Shown in pieces: positions 11,377-20,271 of a DNA stretch of 64,000 bases. Under the pieces are notes generated by a model. That model ran no database searches. It was not told the origin of the DNA and worked only from the letters and a program-made list of their open reading frames with translations. Source of the DNA: an uncultured Prevotellaceae bacterium (GTDB lineage: Bacteria > Bacteroidota > Bacteroidia > Bacteroidales > Muribaculaceae); the NCBI GenBank assembly GCA_947306175.1, contig CAMZFV010000002.1, positions 99,945 to 163,944 on the forward strand. Reading direction: 5' to 3'. The translations under genes were made by a program, and so were the position numbers. Position 1 is the first letter of the stretch. The number at the start of each line of letters is the position of its first letter.

Positions 11377-11891
11377 TGGAATCAGTAGGTAACCTTATTT
11401 TGTATTTTATCGTTGCGATCGCCATCATCGTGTTCTCGGTGCTGGCGGTAACCACGCGCAAGATTCTGCGCTCCGCGACGTATCTGCTGTTTGTGCTATT
11501 TGCCACAGCCATCATCTACTTCCAGATGGACTATCAGTTCCTGGGAGCCGTGCAGATTGCCGTGTATGCCGGAGGCATCCTGGTGCTGTTTGTGTTTGCC
11601 ATCATGCTGACACAGCGGCCTGGTGAAGATGCTTCCCCGCTGACATCTCACAAGCGTTGGCTGGGTCTGAGCGCCGCATTGGCTGGAGTCGCCGTTTGCG
11701 GTTACGCTCTGTTCAGCTATGCCGATTTCGGCGGGCGATTGCTCAGCAGCGGGGTGGACGTCAATATGGAAAAGATCGGCCATTTCTTGTTGAGTACCGA
11801 CAAGTTTGGCTATCTGTTGCCTTTTGAGGCCATCAGTGTGTTGTTATTGGCTTGTATCATTGGAGGTGTGGTTATTGCCCGTCGCCGCTAA
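11376..11891 (+). CDS. nuoJ: NADH-quinone oxidoreductase subunit J (NuoJ)
   Basis: Membrane subunit of complex I, 171 residues with five hydrophobic segments. The conserved helix with IAVYAGGILVLFVFAIML at about residues 61-78 is the pi-bulge helix region of NuoJ. Translation is probably coupled to nuoI, because ATG shares its first A with the nuoI stop codon. nuoK follows after 14 bases. Confidence 0.94.
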   Translation: MESVGNLILYFIVAIAIIVFSVLAVTTRKILRSATYLLFVLFATAIIYFQMDYQFLGAVQIAVYAGGILVLFVFAIMLTQRPGEDASPLTSHKRWLGLSAALAGVAVCGYALFSYADFGGRLLSSGVDVNMEKIGHFLLSTDKFGYLLPFEAISVLLLACIIGGVVIARRR

Positions 11892-11905
11892 ACATTGAAA
11901 AGATT

Positions 11906-12217
11906 ATGGATTTGACACTGTTTATGTATCTCATTCCCAGCCTTATCATGTTTGGCTGCGGTGTTTACGGATTCATCACGCGCAAGAACATGATTGCGAT
12001 TATGATTTCGCTGGAGTTGATGCTCAACTCGGTGGATATCAACTTTGTGGTGTTTAACCGTTACCTGTTCCCCGGTCAGATGGACGGCATGTTCTTCTCG
12101 CTGTTCGCGATAGCCATCGCGGCAGCCGAGACGGCGCTTGCCATTGCCATCATCATCAATGTGTTCCGCATTGCCAAGAACGTGGACATCAACCAAATCA
12201 CTAAACTGAAATTCTAA
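11906..12217 (+). CDS. nuoK: NADH-quinone oxidoreductase subunit K (NuoK)
   Basis: Small antiporter-like subunit, 103 residues and three helices. The frame is open from 11852, inside nuoJ, but the ATG at 11906 gives the normal NuoK start MDLTLFMYLIPS. The conserved intramembrane acids are in MIMISLELMLNSVDINF (about residues 31-47) and AAAETALAIAI (about 70-80). Confidence 0.94.
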   Translation: MDLTLFMYLIPSLIMFGCGVYGFITRKNMIAIMISLELMLNSVDINFVVFNRYLFPGQMDGMFFSLFAIAIAAAETALAIAIIINVFRIAKNVDINQITKLKF

Positions 12218-12222
12218 CGATT

Positions 12223-14217
12223 ATGCCATTAAGTTTAGCAATAGTAGTTGTAGCATTACCCCTGTTCATGTTCCTGTTCCTGGGACTTGTCGGGGTGAAA
12301 ATGGGTAGAAAAGTCACCGGTTGGATCGGCGTGCTGGCGATGCTCGTGGATACCATCCTCGCCTATGGCGTTGCGCTGACCTATTTCTTTGGCAGCGGTC
12401 AAGGCCAAATGGTGGATGGCGTTCGTCAAGCCGTCGTTGTCGCCAATCCTGCCTGGCTGTCGTTTACCGATACGCTGGTCGTTCGCATGGGTGTCCTGGT
12501 GGATCCCATTGCGGCGATGATGCTCGTTGTCATCACCACCGTCTCGCTCATGGTTCACCTGTACAGTATCGGTTACATGAGCGACCACGACGGTAATGCC
12601 GAGAAGGGCTACCAGCGTTACTACGCCTTCCTGGCGTTGTTCACGTTCTCGATGCTGGGCCTGGTGGTTGCCACCAACATTTTCCAGATATTCATCTTCT
12701 TTGAGATGGTGGGTCTTTCATCCTACCTGCTCATCGGTTTCTATTATTCACTGCCTGCCGCCAATCATGCCAACAAGAAGGCATTCATCGTCACCCGTCT
12801 GGCTGACCTGTTCTTCCTGTTGGGTATCATGATTCTGAGCTATTACACTAAGACGTTCGACTTCAATCAGCTGGTCTTCGGACCCACGATGTCGGGCAGC
12901 TTGGAGACCGCCCAGAGCGCCATCAGCACCGCTGGAGGCGCGACCTTCCTGGGCTGCTCGGTAATGGCATGGGCGTTGACCTTCATCTTTATCGGCGGTG
13001 CCGGTAAGAGTGCGATGTACCCGTTGCACATCTGGCTGCCCGACGCGATGGAAGGTCCCACTCCCGTGTCGGCGCTGATCCACGCTGCGACGATGGTTGT
13101 CGCCGGTGTGTTCCTGGTGGCCAGGTTGTTCCCGCTGTATGTGCTCGTACAGGGTGCGATGAACATCATCCTGGTTGTCGGCGCGTTCACGGCGTTCTAT
13201 GCCGCCGCCATCGCCTGCACCCAGAGTGATATCAAACGCGCGCTTGCGTTCTCGACCATCTCGCAGATCGCCTTCATGATGACCTCGCTTGCCGTGAGCT
13301 CCAATCACAATGCGCTCGTCGAGATTCACCATGGCTATGGCCTGGGTTACATGGCGTCGATGTTCCATCTGTTCACCCACGCTATGTTCAAGGCGTTACT
13401 CTTCCTGTGCGCCGGTGCCATTATCCATGCCGTTCACAGCAATGAGAACGACAAGATGCACGGCCTGCACAAGTACATGCCCATCACCAGCATTGCCTTC
13501 CTGATTGGTTGTCTGGCCATTTCGGGTATCTATCCGTTCTCGGGCTTCTTCAGCAAGGACGAGATTCTCGTTGCCTGCTACCAGCGCGGTTTGGGTTGGG
13601 GTCTGTGGATGTCGATGGTGGCCTTCATGACTGCCTTCTACATGTTCCGCATCTATTACCTCATCTTCTTCTGGAAGAAACATGAGGTTCATACCCACCA
13701 TGCTCCCAAGGATCAGCCCTGGACGATGACGTTGCCGCTCATCATCCTTGCCACTATCGCAGTCGTGGCTGGTTTCGTTCCTTTCAGTAAACTGGTGACC
13801 TGGGACGGTAAACCCCTGGAGACCGCTCTGGATTTGACCGTTGCGGGTTCGAGCACAGTAGTTGCTCTGTTGGGTATCGGTCTTGCCACGATCATGTATC
13901 GCAAGGAGAACAAACTGCCGGAGCGCATGGCCAACGCGATGCGCGGCCTGTGGACCGCTTCCTATAAGCGCTTCTACATGGACGAGCTCTACCAGTTCAT
14001 CACCCACAAGGTGATCTTCCAGGGCATCTGTGTGCCCATTGCCTGGTTTGATCGTCACATCATCGACGGTTTCATGAACCTGCTGGCCGAAGCCACCAAC
14101 TCGCTGTCGTTCGGCATCCGCCGCATGCAGTCGGGCAGCATTCAGGCCTATGTGTATATCTATCTGCTGGGTGCGCTCCTGCTGGGCGTGGTCACCATGT
14201 TATGTGTATTGCTCTAA
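12223..14217 (+). CDS. nuoL: NADH-quinone oxidoreductase subunit L (NuoL)
   Basis: Distal antiporter-like proton-pumping subunit, 664 residues, with some fifteen hydrophobic segments. It has the family motifs FFEMVGLSSYLLIGFYY, GKSAMYPLHIWLPDAMEGPT and SALIHAATMVVAGVFL. The last 170 residues include the lateral helix region and a final membrane anchor. Five bases separate it from nuoK and 36 from nuoM. Confidence 0.96.
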   Translation: MPLSLAIVVVALPLFMFLFLGLVGVKMGRKVTGWIGVLAMLVDTILAYGVALTYFFGSGQGQMVDGVRQAVVVANPAWLSFTDTLVVRMGVLVDPIAAMMLVVITTVSLMVHLYSIGYMSDHDGNAEKGYQRYYAFLALFTFSMLGLVVATNIFQIFIFFEMVGLSSYLLIGFYYSLPAANHANKKAFIVTRLADLFFLLGIMILSYYTKTFDFNQLVFGPTMSGSLETAQSAISTAGGATFLGCSVMAWALTFIFIGGAGKSAMYPLHIWLPDAMEGPTPVSALIHAATMVVAGVFLVARLFPLYVLVQGAMNIILVVGAFTAFYAAAIACTQSDIKRALAFSTISQIAFMMTSLAVSSNHNALVEIHHGYGLGYMASMFHLFTHAMFKALLFLCAGAIIHAVHSNENDKMHGLHKYMPITSIAFLIGCLAISGIYPFSGFFSKDEILVACYQRGLGWGLWMSMVAFMTAFYMFRIYYLIFFWKKHEVHTHHAPKDQPWTMTLPLIILATIAVVAGFVPFSKLVTWDGKPLETALDLTVAGSSTVVALLGIGLATIMYRKENKLPERMANAMRGLWTASYKRFYMDELYQFITHKVIFQGICVPIAWFDRHIIDGFMNLLAEATNSLSFGIRRMQSGSIQAYVYIYLLGALLLGVVTMLCVLL

Positions 14218-14253
14218 AATCAACGGTCTAACAAAATAGAAAGGATATATCAA

Positions 14254-15783
14254 ATGGAAATCTTCAATAATATACTGATTTACTTTGTGATCGTGCCTCT
14301 GCTGACCCTTGGAGGCCTGGCCATCTGCCGCAACCAGGGCATCAAGGCCATCAGGACCGTTGCCGTGATAGGCGCCAGCATACTCATGGTGCTGGCCGCC
14401 ATTTTGGTCAAGATTTTCCTTGACGCGCGTGCTGGTGGTGATACCAGCGAGATGATCCTGCGCAGCGACATCCTGTGGTACGCCCCCTTCAATGTCCACC
14501 TGGCGTTGGGTGTTGACGGCGTGAGCGTAGTGATGATCTTGCTGTCGGCATTCATCGTGTTTGCCGGTGTATTCGCCTCGTGGAAGATGAACCCGCTGCC
14601 CCGTCAGTTCTTCATGTGGTTCTTCCTGTTGTCCACGGGTGTGTTTGGCTTCTTTATCTCGATTGACCTGTTCACGATGTTCATGTTCTATGAGGTCGCT
14701 CTGATTCCCATGTACCTGCTGATTGGTGTGTGGGGCAGCGGCAACAAGAACTACAGTGCGATGAAGCTGACGCTGATGCTGATGGGTGGCTCGGCCTTCC
14801 TAATGCTCGGCCTGATTGGTATCTACTTCCACTCGGCTCCCGCCGGTCAGCCCTTGACGATGAACATCCTGGACATCGCTCATAACGATGCGATTCCGCA
14901 CAACTGGCAGTACCTGCTCTTCCCGCTGACGTTTGTCGGCTTCGGCGTGCTGGGTGCCATGTTCCCGTTCCACACATGGTCTCCCGACGGTCATGCCTCG
15001 GCCCCCACGGCGGTGTCGATGCTCCACGCCGGTGTGCTGATGAAGTTGGGAGGTTACGGCTGTTTCCGCATCGCTATTTATTTGATGCCGTTTGCCGCCA
15101 ACGAGTTGGCATGGATCTTCCTGCTGCTCACTGGTGCGAGCATCGTCTATGGTGCGTTGAGCGCCTGTGTGCAGACCGACCTCAAGTATATCAATGCCTA
15201 TTCGTCGGTGAGCCACTGCGGTATGGTGCTGTTTGCCATCCTGATGTTCAACACCACGGCGATGACCGGTGCCGTGCTGCAGATGCTCTCGCACGGTCTG
15301 ATGACGGCCCTGTTCTTTGCCCTGATCGGTATGATCTATGGCCGCACCCACACTCGTGACATCCGCGACATGGGCGGTATGATGCACATCATGCCTTACC
15401 TGGGCGTGGGCTATGTGATTGCCGGTTTGGCATCGTTGGGTCTGCCGGGTCTGAGCGGTTTTGCTGCCGAGATGACCATCTTCTTCGGCTCGTTCCAGCA
15501 CACCGACATGTTCCGCCGCGTCCTGACCATCATGGCGACCACCTCGATTGTCGTGACGGCGGTTTACATCCTGCGCGTTGTTGCCAAGCTGCTGTTTGGC
15601 GAGGTACAGGATGAGCACCACCGCACGTTGACCGATGCCACCTGGGAGGAGCGTCTCTCGACTGCCACGCTCATTCTTGCTGTGGCCGCTATCGGTTGCT
15701 TCCCCAACTTCTTTATTGACATTATCAAGAGCAGCTTCAACCCCGTAGTTGAGGCCCTGCAGGCAGCTTTGCCCATGATGTAA
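14254..15783 (+). CDS. nuoM: NADH-quinone oxidoreductase subunit M (NuoM)
   Basis: Antiporter-like proton-pumping subunit, 509 residues and about fourteen helices. FYEVALIPMYLLIGVWG at about residues 150-166 holds the conserved glutamate, and FPFHTWSPDGHASAPTAVSM at about 241-260 and LHAGVLMKLGGYG at about 261-273 are NuoM signatures. It lies 36 bases after nuoL and 38 before nuoN. Confidence 0.96.
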   Translation: MEIFNNILIYFVIVPLLTLGGLAICRNQGIKAIRTVAVIGASILMVLAAILVKIFLDARAGGDTSEMILRSDILWYAPFNVHLALGVDGVSVVMILLSAFIVFAGVFASWKMNPLPRQFFMWFFLLSTGVFGFFISIDLFTMFMFYEVALIPMYLLIGVWGSGNKNYSAMKLTLMLMGGSAFLMLGLIGIYFHSAPAGQPLTMNILDIAHNDAIPHNWQYLLFPLTFVGFGVLGAMFPFHTWSPDGHASAPTAVSMLHAGVLMKLGGYGCFRIAIYLMPFAANELAWIFLLLTGASIVYGALSACVQTDLKYINAYSSVSHCGMVLFAILMFNTTAMTGAVLQMLSHGLMTALFFALIGMIYGRTHTRDIRDMGGMMHIMPYLGVGYVIAGLASLGLPGLSGFAAEMTIFFGSFQHTDMFRRVLTIMATTSIVVTAVYILRVVAKLLFGEVQDEHHRTLTDATWEERLSTATLILAVAAIGCFPNFFIDIIKSSFNPVVEALQAALPMM

Positions 15784-15821
15784 TGAAAGTGTTTAACCTG
15801 ATAAAAAGCTATAATTAAGAT

Positions 15822-17291
15822 ATGATGGATTATTCACAATTCTTATTGATGCCGCAGGAGATAGGCCTGTTTGTGGTCTTCTTGCTCGTTTTGCTCTACG
15901 ATCTGTTCATGCCAGAGCGTTCTCACCGATATATGCCCATATTCACGGTGATTCTGATGGCGCTCTACACGATATACTGCTTCTGTGTCCCCGCTCAGAC
16001 GGGTGATGCCTTCGGCGGCATGTTTGAGTCCAATCCGGCCACATGGGTGACGAAGAACATCCTCAACGTGGGCGTCTTGCTGGTGCTCCTGCAAGCCGTG
16101 AAGTGGACCAACAGCGACTTTGTCAGCGTTCGCCGCGGCGAGTTCTACGAGTTAATCCTGTTGACGCTGTTCGGCATGTTCCTGATGATTTCGGCACGTC
16201 ACTTCCTGCTGTTCGTTATCGGCCTGGAGACCGCGTCGCTGCCCATCGCTGCCCTGGCTGCGTTTGAGAAGCGTCACTACGAGTCGCATGAGGCTGCAGC
16301 CAAGTACATCTTCACCGCCATCTTCTCGTCGGCGATCTTCCTGCTGGGTATCTCCTTCGTGTATGGCATGAGTGGCACGCTCTACTTCAAGGATATCGCC
16401 ACCGCCATCCTAGGTAACCGTTCAGCGTTGCTGATTGCCGCCTTGGCATTTGTCATTGCTGGTGTTGGCTTTAAGCTCTCGCTGGTTCCCTTCCACCTGT
16501 GGACTGCCGACGTTTACCAGGGTTCACCCACGGCTGTGACCAGCTATCTGTCGGTCATCAGCAAGGGCGCCGCCGCATTCTCGTTCCTGATTATTCTGGT
16601 GCAGGTGTTCGGCTCGGCCTATTCTCAGGTGTGGGAGTGGATGCTGTATGCCCTCATTGTGCTCACCATCACGCTGGGTAACCTGTTTGCCATCCGTCAG
16701 CGCAACCTGAAGCGCTTCCTGGCGTTCTCGTCGATTTCACAGGCCGGTTACATCATGCTCGGTGTGATCGCCGTGAACGTGATGGGTATGTCGTCGATGA
16801 TCTACTACGTGCTGGTCTATATCTTCAGTAACCTCGCCGCCTTCGGCGTGATTGCCGCAATAGAGCGCCAGACGGGCCGCGTGACGATGGACGATTACAA
16901 TGGCTTGTTCAAGACCAATCCCTGGCTGGCCTTCACGATGATGCTGGCGATGTTCTCGCTGGGTGGTATTCCCCCGTTTGCAGGCTTCTTCAGCAAGTTC
17001 TTCATCTTTGTGGGCGCGTGCCATCAGGGTTCGGTGGCCATCTACGTGCTCGTGCTCATCGCGTTGGTCAACACGATCATCTCGTTGTACTACTACCTGC
17101 TGGTGGTCAAGGCGATGTTCCTGCGTCAGGACGACTGCGTGATCCCCACCATCAAGAGCCACTGGACCGAACGTCTGGGTCTCATCCTGTGTGTGGCAGG
17201 TGTGATCTTCATTGGTTTGATCTCGTGCATCTACGCCTACATCAACGGTGCTGTGGATGCCATCAGCGCGATGTTCTCGTTTATCCAGTAA
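15822..17291 (+). CDS. nuoN: NADH-quinone oxidoreductase subunit N (NuoN)
   Basis: Antiporter-like proton-pumping subunit, 489 residues and about fourteen helices. Signatures include GVGFKLSLVPFHLWTADVYQ, with the conserved lysine and the proline-histidine pair, and the helix with GGIPPFAGFFSKFFIF. Two adjacent ATG codons (15822 and 15825) are both possible starts. It is the last gene of the operon; a heptamer repeat array and then a terminator follow. Confidence 0.96.
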   Translation: MMDYSQFLLMPQEIGLFVVFLLVLLYDLFMPERSHRYMPIFTVILMALYTIYCFCVPAQTGDAFGGMFESNPATWVTKNILNVGVLLVLLQAVKWTNSDFVSVRRGEFYELILLTLFGMFLMISARHFLLFVIGLETASLPIAALAAFEKRHYESHEAAAKYIFTAIFSSAIFLLGISFVYGMSGTLYFKDIATAILGNRSALLIAALAFVIAGVGFKLSLVPFHLWTADVYQGSPTAVTSYLSVISKGAAAFSFLIILVQVFGSAYSQVWEWMLYALIVLTITLGNLFAIRQRNLKRFLAFSSISQAGYIMLGVIAVNVMGMSSMIYYVLVYIFSNLAAFGVIAAIERQTGRVTMDDYNGLFKTNPWLAFTMMLAMFSLGGIPPFAGFFSKFFIFVGACHQGSVAIYVLVLIALVNTIISLYYYLLVVKAMFLRQDDCVIPTIKSHWTERLGLILCVAGVIFIGLISCIYAYINGAVDAISAMFSFIQ

Positions 17292-17292
17292 T

Positions 17293-17376
17293 TTAGGCAT
17301 TAGGCATTAGGCATTAGGCATTAGGTTTTAGGTGTTAGGTGAATGTTTCCTAAAGCCTAAAACCTAAAGCCTAGAA
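17293..17376. repeat. TTAGGNN heptamer array with inverted counterpart
   Basis: Seven head-to-tail heptamers (TTAGGCA four times, TTAGGTT, TTAGGTG twice) fill 17293-17341. After eight bases, four heptamers of the opposite sense (CCTAAAG, CCTAAAA, CCTAAAG, CCTAGAA) fill 17349-17376, so a long imperfect hairpin can form. The array begins two bases after the nuoN stop. Related arrays lie at 28215 and 40018. Confidence 0.85.
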
Positions 17377-17439
17377 AACATACTACTTCTGATATCATTT
17401 AGCATAACCAAAGCAGAAGAAGATTTGTTTCATGTTTGG

Positions 17440-17480
17440 GAGGCACAGTGGCAATCCACAGTGCCTCTCTTTTGTTTTGT
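17440..17480 (+). terminator. intrinsic terminator of the nuo-atp operon
   Basis: Arms GAGGCACAGTGG (17440-17451) and CCACAGTGCCTC (17456-17467) pair over twelve positions with one A-A mismatch around the loop CAAT, followed by a T-rich run (TCTTTTGTTTTG). It lies about 150 bases past nuoN. Confidence 0.8.
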
Positions 17481-17532
17481 GGGGTGGGTGAAAAATATGA
17501 GTTATATTCTATGGTTATATGAATAATTGTTA

Positions 17533-17540
17533 TATCTTTG
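17533..17540 (+). promoter_or_regulatory. -7 promoter element for the LRR gene pair
   Basis: TATCTTTG fits the Bacteroidetes -7 consensus TAnnTTTG and lies 65 bases upstream of the first LRR gene, in an AT-rich stretch after the operon terminator. No clear TTTG lies at the ideal distance upstream. Confidence 0.55.
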
Positions 17541-17604
17541 CGGTGAAAGGCGACGCTTTTATGCTTAAGTTGCATTTTATTCACCAAATAATAACTATTG
17601 TGCT

Positions 17605-20262
17605 ATGAAAAAGATTTTACTTCTACTTGTGACGGTGCTGATGACCTCGCTGGCGTCGATGGCCGATGTCACCATCAACAGCACCAACTTTCCTGATGCG
17701 AATTTCCGTAGTTACTTGATGTCGCAGTATCCCAGCGGATACATCACCACGGCGCAGCTTAATGCCCGCGATACACTGTATCTCTACAACAAAGGCATCT
17801 CTAACATGAAGGGTGTGGAATACTTCACCCAGTTAACCTATCTGTTTTGTTACGGCAACAACCTCTCGTCTATCGATGTGAGCAGTAACACCAAGCTGAA
17901 ATACCTCAACTTGGGCTATAACAAGTTGACCTACTTCTACATTGAAGATGCTAAAAACTCTGCCCTGGAAGAAGTGTACCTGCAGAACAACCAGCTGACG
18001 ACCGTCAGGATCGCCAGCCACAGCAAGCTCAGGACGCTTTGGGTTCAGGGCAACACCTCCTTGACAGGTCTTTACTGCTGGCGCGATGCGCTGACCAACG
18101 TTAACGTAACGAACTGTACAGCCTTGGAGCAGCTCAAGATTTACAACAACTATAACTTGGCTACAATCACCGGTTTGGCGAACTGCACCGCATTGACATG
18201 GCTTGACGTCGAGTACACGTTGATCAGCGACTTGAGTGCCGTTAAGAGCATGACCTCCCTGGAGACGTTGCTGGCGGGCAATACCAAGATTACCGCCCTC
18301 GAGACCAGCCACAGCGGCACCCTAACCAACCTGCAAGTCGCTGGCGACACGCAGTTGACCCAACTCTTATGCCGCAGCGAGAACTTGACCACACTCAAAG
18401 TGACAGGTTGCACCGCGTTGTATAACTTAAGGTGTTACTACAACTATAACCTTGAGTCCATCACGGGTCTGGCTTCCTGTACCGCCCTGGCCTATCTAGA
18501 CTGTGAGGACTGCGCCATCACCGAACTGCCGGGCGTGAACGACATGACCAACCTGCAAACGCTGTGGGCCCGCAACAACCAGTTGGAGGGCGCCCTCATC
18601 GTGAACAACAAGCCCGAGCTGCAATACCTTAGGGTCTCGGGCAATACAGGCTTGAACGACCTCAGATGCGATTATAATAACTTGATCTCGCTCGATGTGG
18701 CAGGCTGCACTGGATTGACTTTTTTGGATTGTGAAGTAAATCCCCGTCTCAGCTCAATTGAAGGTCTGACTGACTGCACGGCATTGATCCATTTTGGCTG
18801 CGATTATTGCGCATTCACTTCACTTGACATGACTTTCTGTCCCAGCCTCGAGAATCTGTATTGCTACAATAACCAGTTGACCTCGCTTAACGTGTCGGGA
18901 CTGACTTCCCTGGTGAACCTTAACTGTAAGGGAAACCCGGATCTTGGTGATATTAGCGGCCTTTCGGGCTGCACCAGCATACACTATCTCGAATGTTCTA
19001 ACTGCGGCCTTACCAACCTTAGTGTGACTAATATGTCTTATCTGGAGGAGCTGTGGTGCCGCGATAACCAGTTCACGCAACTGATAGTGTGCAATAAACC
19101 TCATTTGACAAGGCTGGTCGCCTCGGACAACTCGTTGCTTGAAGAGTTGTATTGCTATTATGACGCTTTGCAACAGCTTGAAGTTTCCAATTGCCCGGTA
19201 CTCTATTATATCGATTGCGATGATAACCAGTTGACAGCATTGGACGTGAGCACTTGCCCGATGCTCCAGTTTATCACATGTAATGACAACCTGCTGACAG
19301 GGCTGAACATCAGCAACAATCCTGAACTAACTTTTCTATGGTGTAACAGCAACAAATTGACCAGCCTGGACCTGAGCCACTGCTCTGATAACTTCCGTTC
19401 CCTTGACTGCCGCTATAACGAGATTTCAGGAACCATTGATGTCAGCAGGTTTACCAGTCTTTTCCAACTCGCCTGCAGCTATAATGAAATTTCTCAATTG
19501 ATTCTTGGTAGCGTTCACAACGAGCTTCAAGACATTTGGTGTTATAACAACAAAATAAGCAGTCTGAATATCAACGCTTTTCCTGCTCTCAAGACGCTAT
19601 ACTGCCATATTAATCAATTGTCTGATCTCGATGTCAGCGGCTGCTCGTCTCTTCATAAGCTCTACTGCGGAACCAATCAGATCAGCAGCCTTCGTGCCGA
19701 CAATTGCCCCAGTTTACATGATGTAAATATGGTTTATAACACGGTAAAGGCCAGCCAGATGGGTCAATTCATTGATGACCTGCCGACGTGGCCTGTTGAC
19801 AGCATGGGAGAATTGTATGTCATCTGTAACGACTACGAGGAATACACCGAGGGCAACGTCATTACGGTAGCCCAGGTCAATGAAGCTCATGCCAAAGGGT
19901 GGAATGTCTATCATGAGAATGCCGATGGCACGGATTGGGAACCCTATTCAGGCAGCGAATTCCTTCGTGGTGACGTGAACGATGACGGTTTCGTTAACAT
20001 CTCTGATGTGACAGCCCTGATCGACTACCTGCTGAGCAGCGATGCCACTGGCGTCAATGTCGGGGCGGCCGACTGTAACGTTGACGGTAACGTGAACATC
20101 TCTGATGTGACCGCCTTGATCGACTACCTGCTCAGTGGCAGTTGGCCTGCTGGTGCCAAGATTGCCTCCATCGGCTCTGTCAAGACATCGCCTGGTCATT
20201 TCCTGATGCCCACTCGGGAAACGATTATGGAAATGCAACGTCCAGTATTCACCAATAAATAA
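17605..20262 (+). CDS. secreted leucine-rich-repeat protein with dockerin-like tail
   Basis: 885 residues. A signal peptide (MKKILLLLVTVLMTSLASMA) is followed by the conserved segment FPDANFRSYLMSQYPSG, then by some thirty imperfect leucine-rich repeats of about 20-22 residues of the type LxxLxCxxNxLTxLDVSxC, rich in Cys and Asn, to about residue 730. Residues 789-845 are two dockerin-like calcium loops (DVNDDGFVNISD and DCNVDGNVNISD), each followed by DVTALIDYLL. A 40-residue tail of no known type ends the protein. It is probably a surface or secreted adhesion or binding protein; the ligand is unknown. The next gene is a paralogue nine bases downstream. Confidence 0.85.
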   Translation: MKKILLLLVTVLMTSLASMADVTINSTNFPDANFRSYLMSQYPSGYITTAQLNARDTLYLYNKGISNMKGVEYFTQLTYLFCYGNNLSSIDVSSNTKLKYLNLGYNKLTYFYIEDAKNSALEEVYLQNNQLTTVRIASHSKLRTLWVQGNTSLTGLYCWRDALTNVNVTNCTALEQLKIYNNYNLATITGLANCTALTWLDVEYTLISDLSAVKSMTSLETLLAGNTKITALETSHSGTLTNLQVAGDTQLTQLLCRSENLTTLKVTGCTALYNLRCYYNYNLESITGLASCTALAYLDCEDCAITELPGVNDMTNLQTLWARNNQLEGALIVNNKPELQYLRVSGNTGLNDLRCDYNNLISLDVAGCTGLTFLDCEVNPRLSSIEGLTDCTALIHFGCDYCAFTSLDMTFCPSLENLYCYNNQLTSLNVSGLTSLVNLNCKGNPDLGDISGLSGCTSIHYLECSNCGLTNLSVTNMSYLEELWCRDNQFTQLIVCNKPHLTRLVASDNSLLEELYCYYDALQQLEVSNCPVLYYIDCDDNQLTALDVSTCPMLQFITCNDNLLTGLNISNNPELTFLWCNSNKLTSLDLSHCSDNFRSLDCRYNEISGTIDVSRFTSLFQLACSYNEISQLILGSVHNELQDIWCYNNKISSLNINAFPALKTLYCHINQLSDLDVSGCSSLHKLYCGTNQISSLRADNCPSLHDVNMVYNTVKASQMGQFIDDLPTWPVDSMGELYVICNDYEEYTEGNVITVAQVNEAHAKGWNVYHENADGTDWEPYSGSEFLRGDVNDDGFVNISDVTALIDYLLSSDATGVNVGAADCNVDGNVNISDVTALIDYLLSGSWPAGAKIASIGSVKTSPGHFLMPTRETIMEMQRPVFTNK

Positions 20263-20271
20263 TTTACAATT

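Noticed and set aside
17293..17376. CRISPR-like array
   Set aside because: Units are seven bases with no unique spacers; two opposing arrays form a hairpin instead.
17399..17587. 62-codon minus-strand frame after nuoN
   Set aside because: It spans the intrinsic terminator and the LRR promoter and has no family features.
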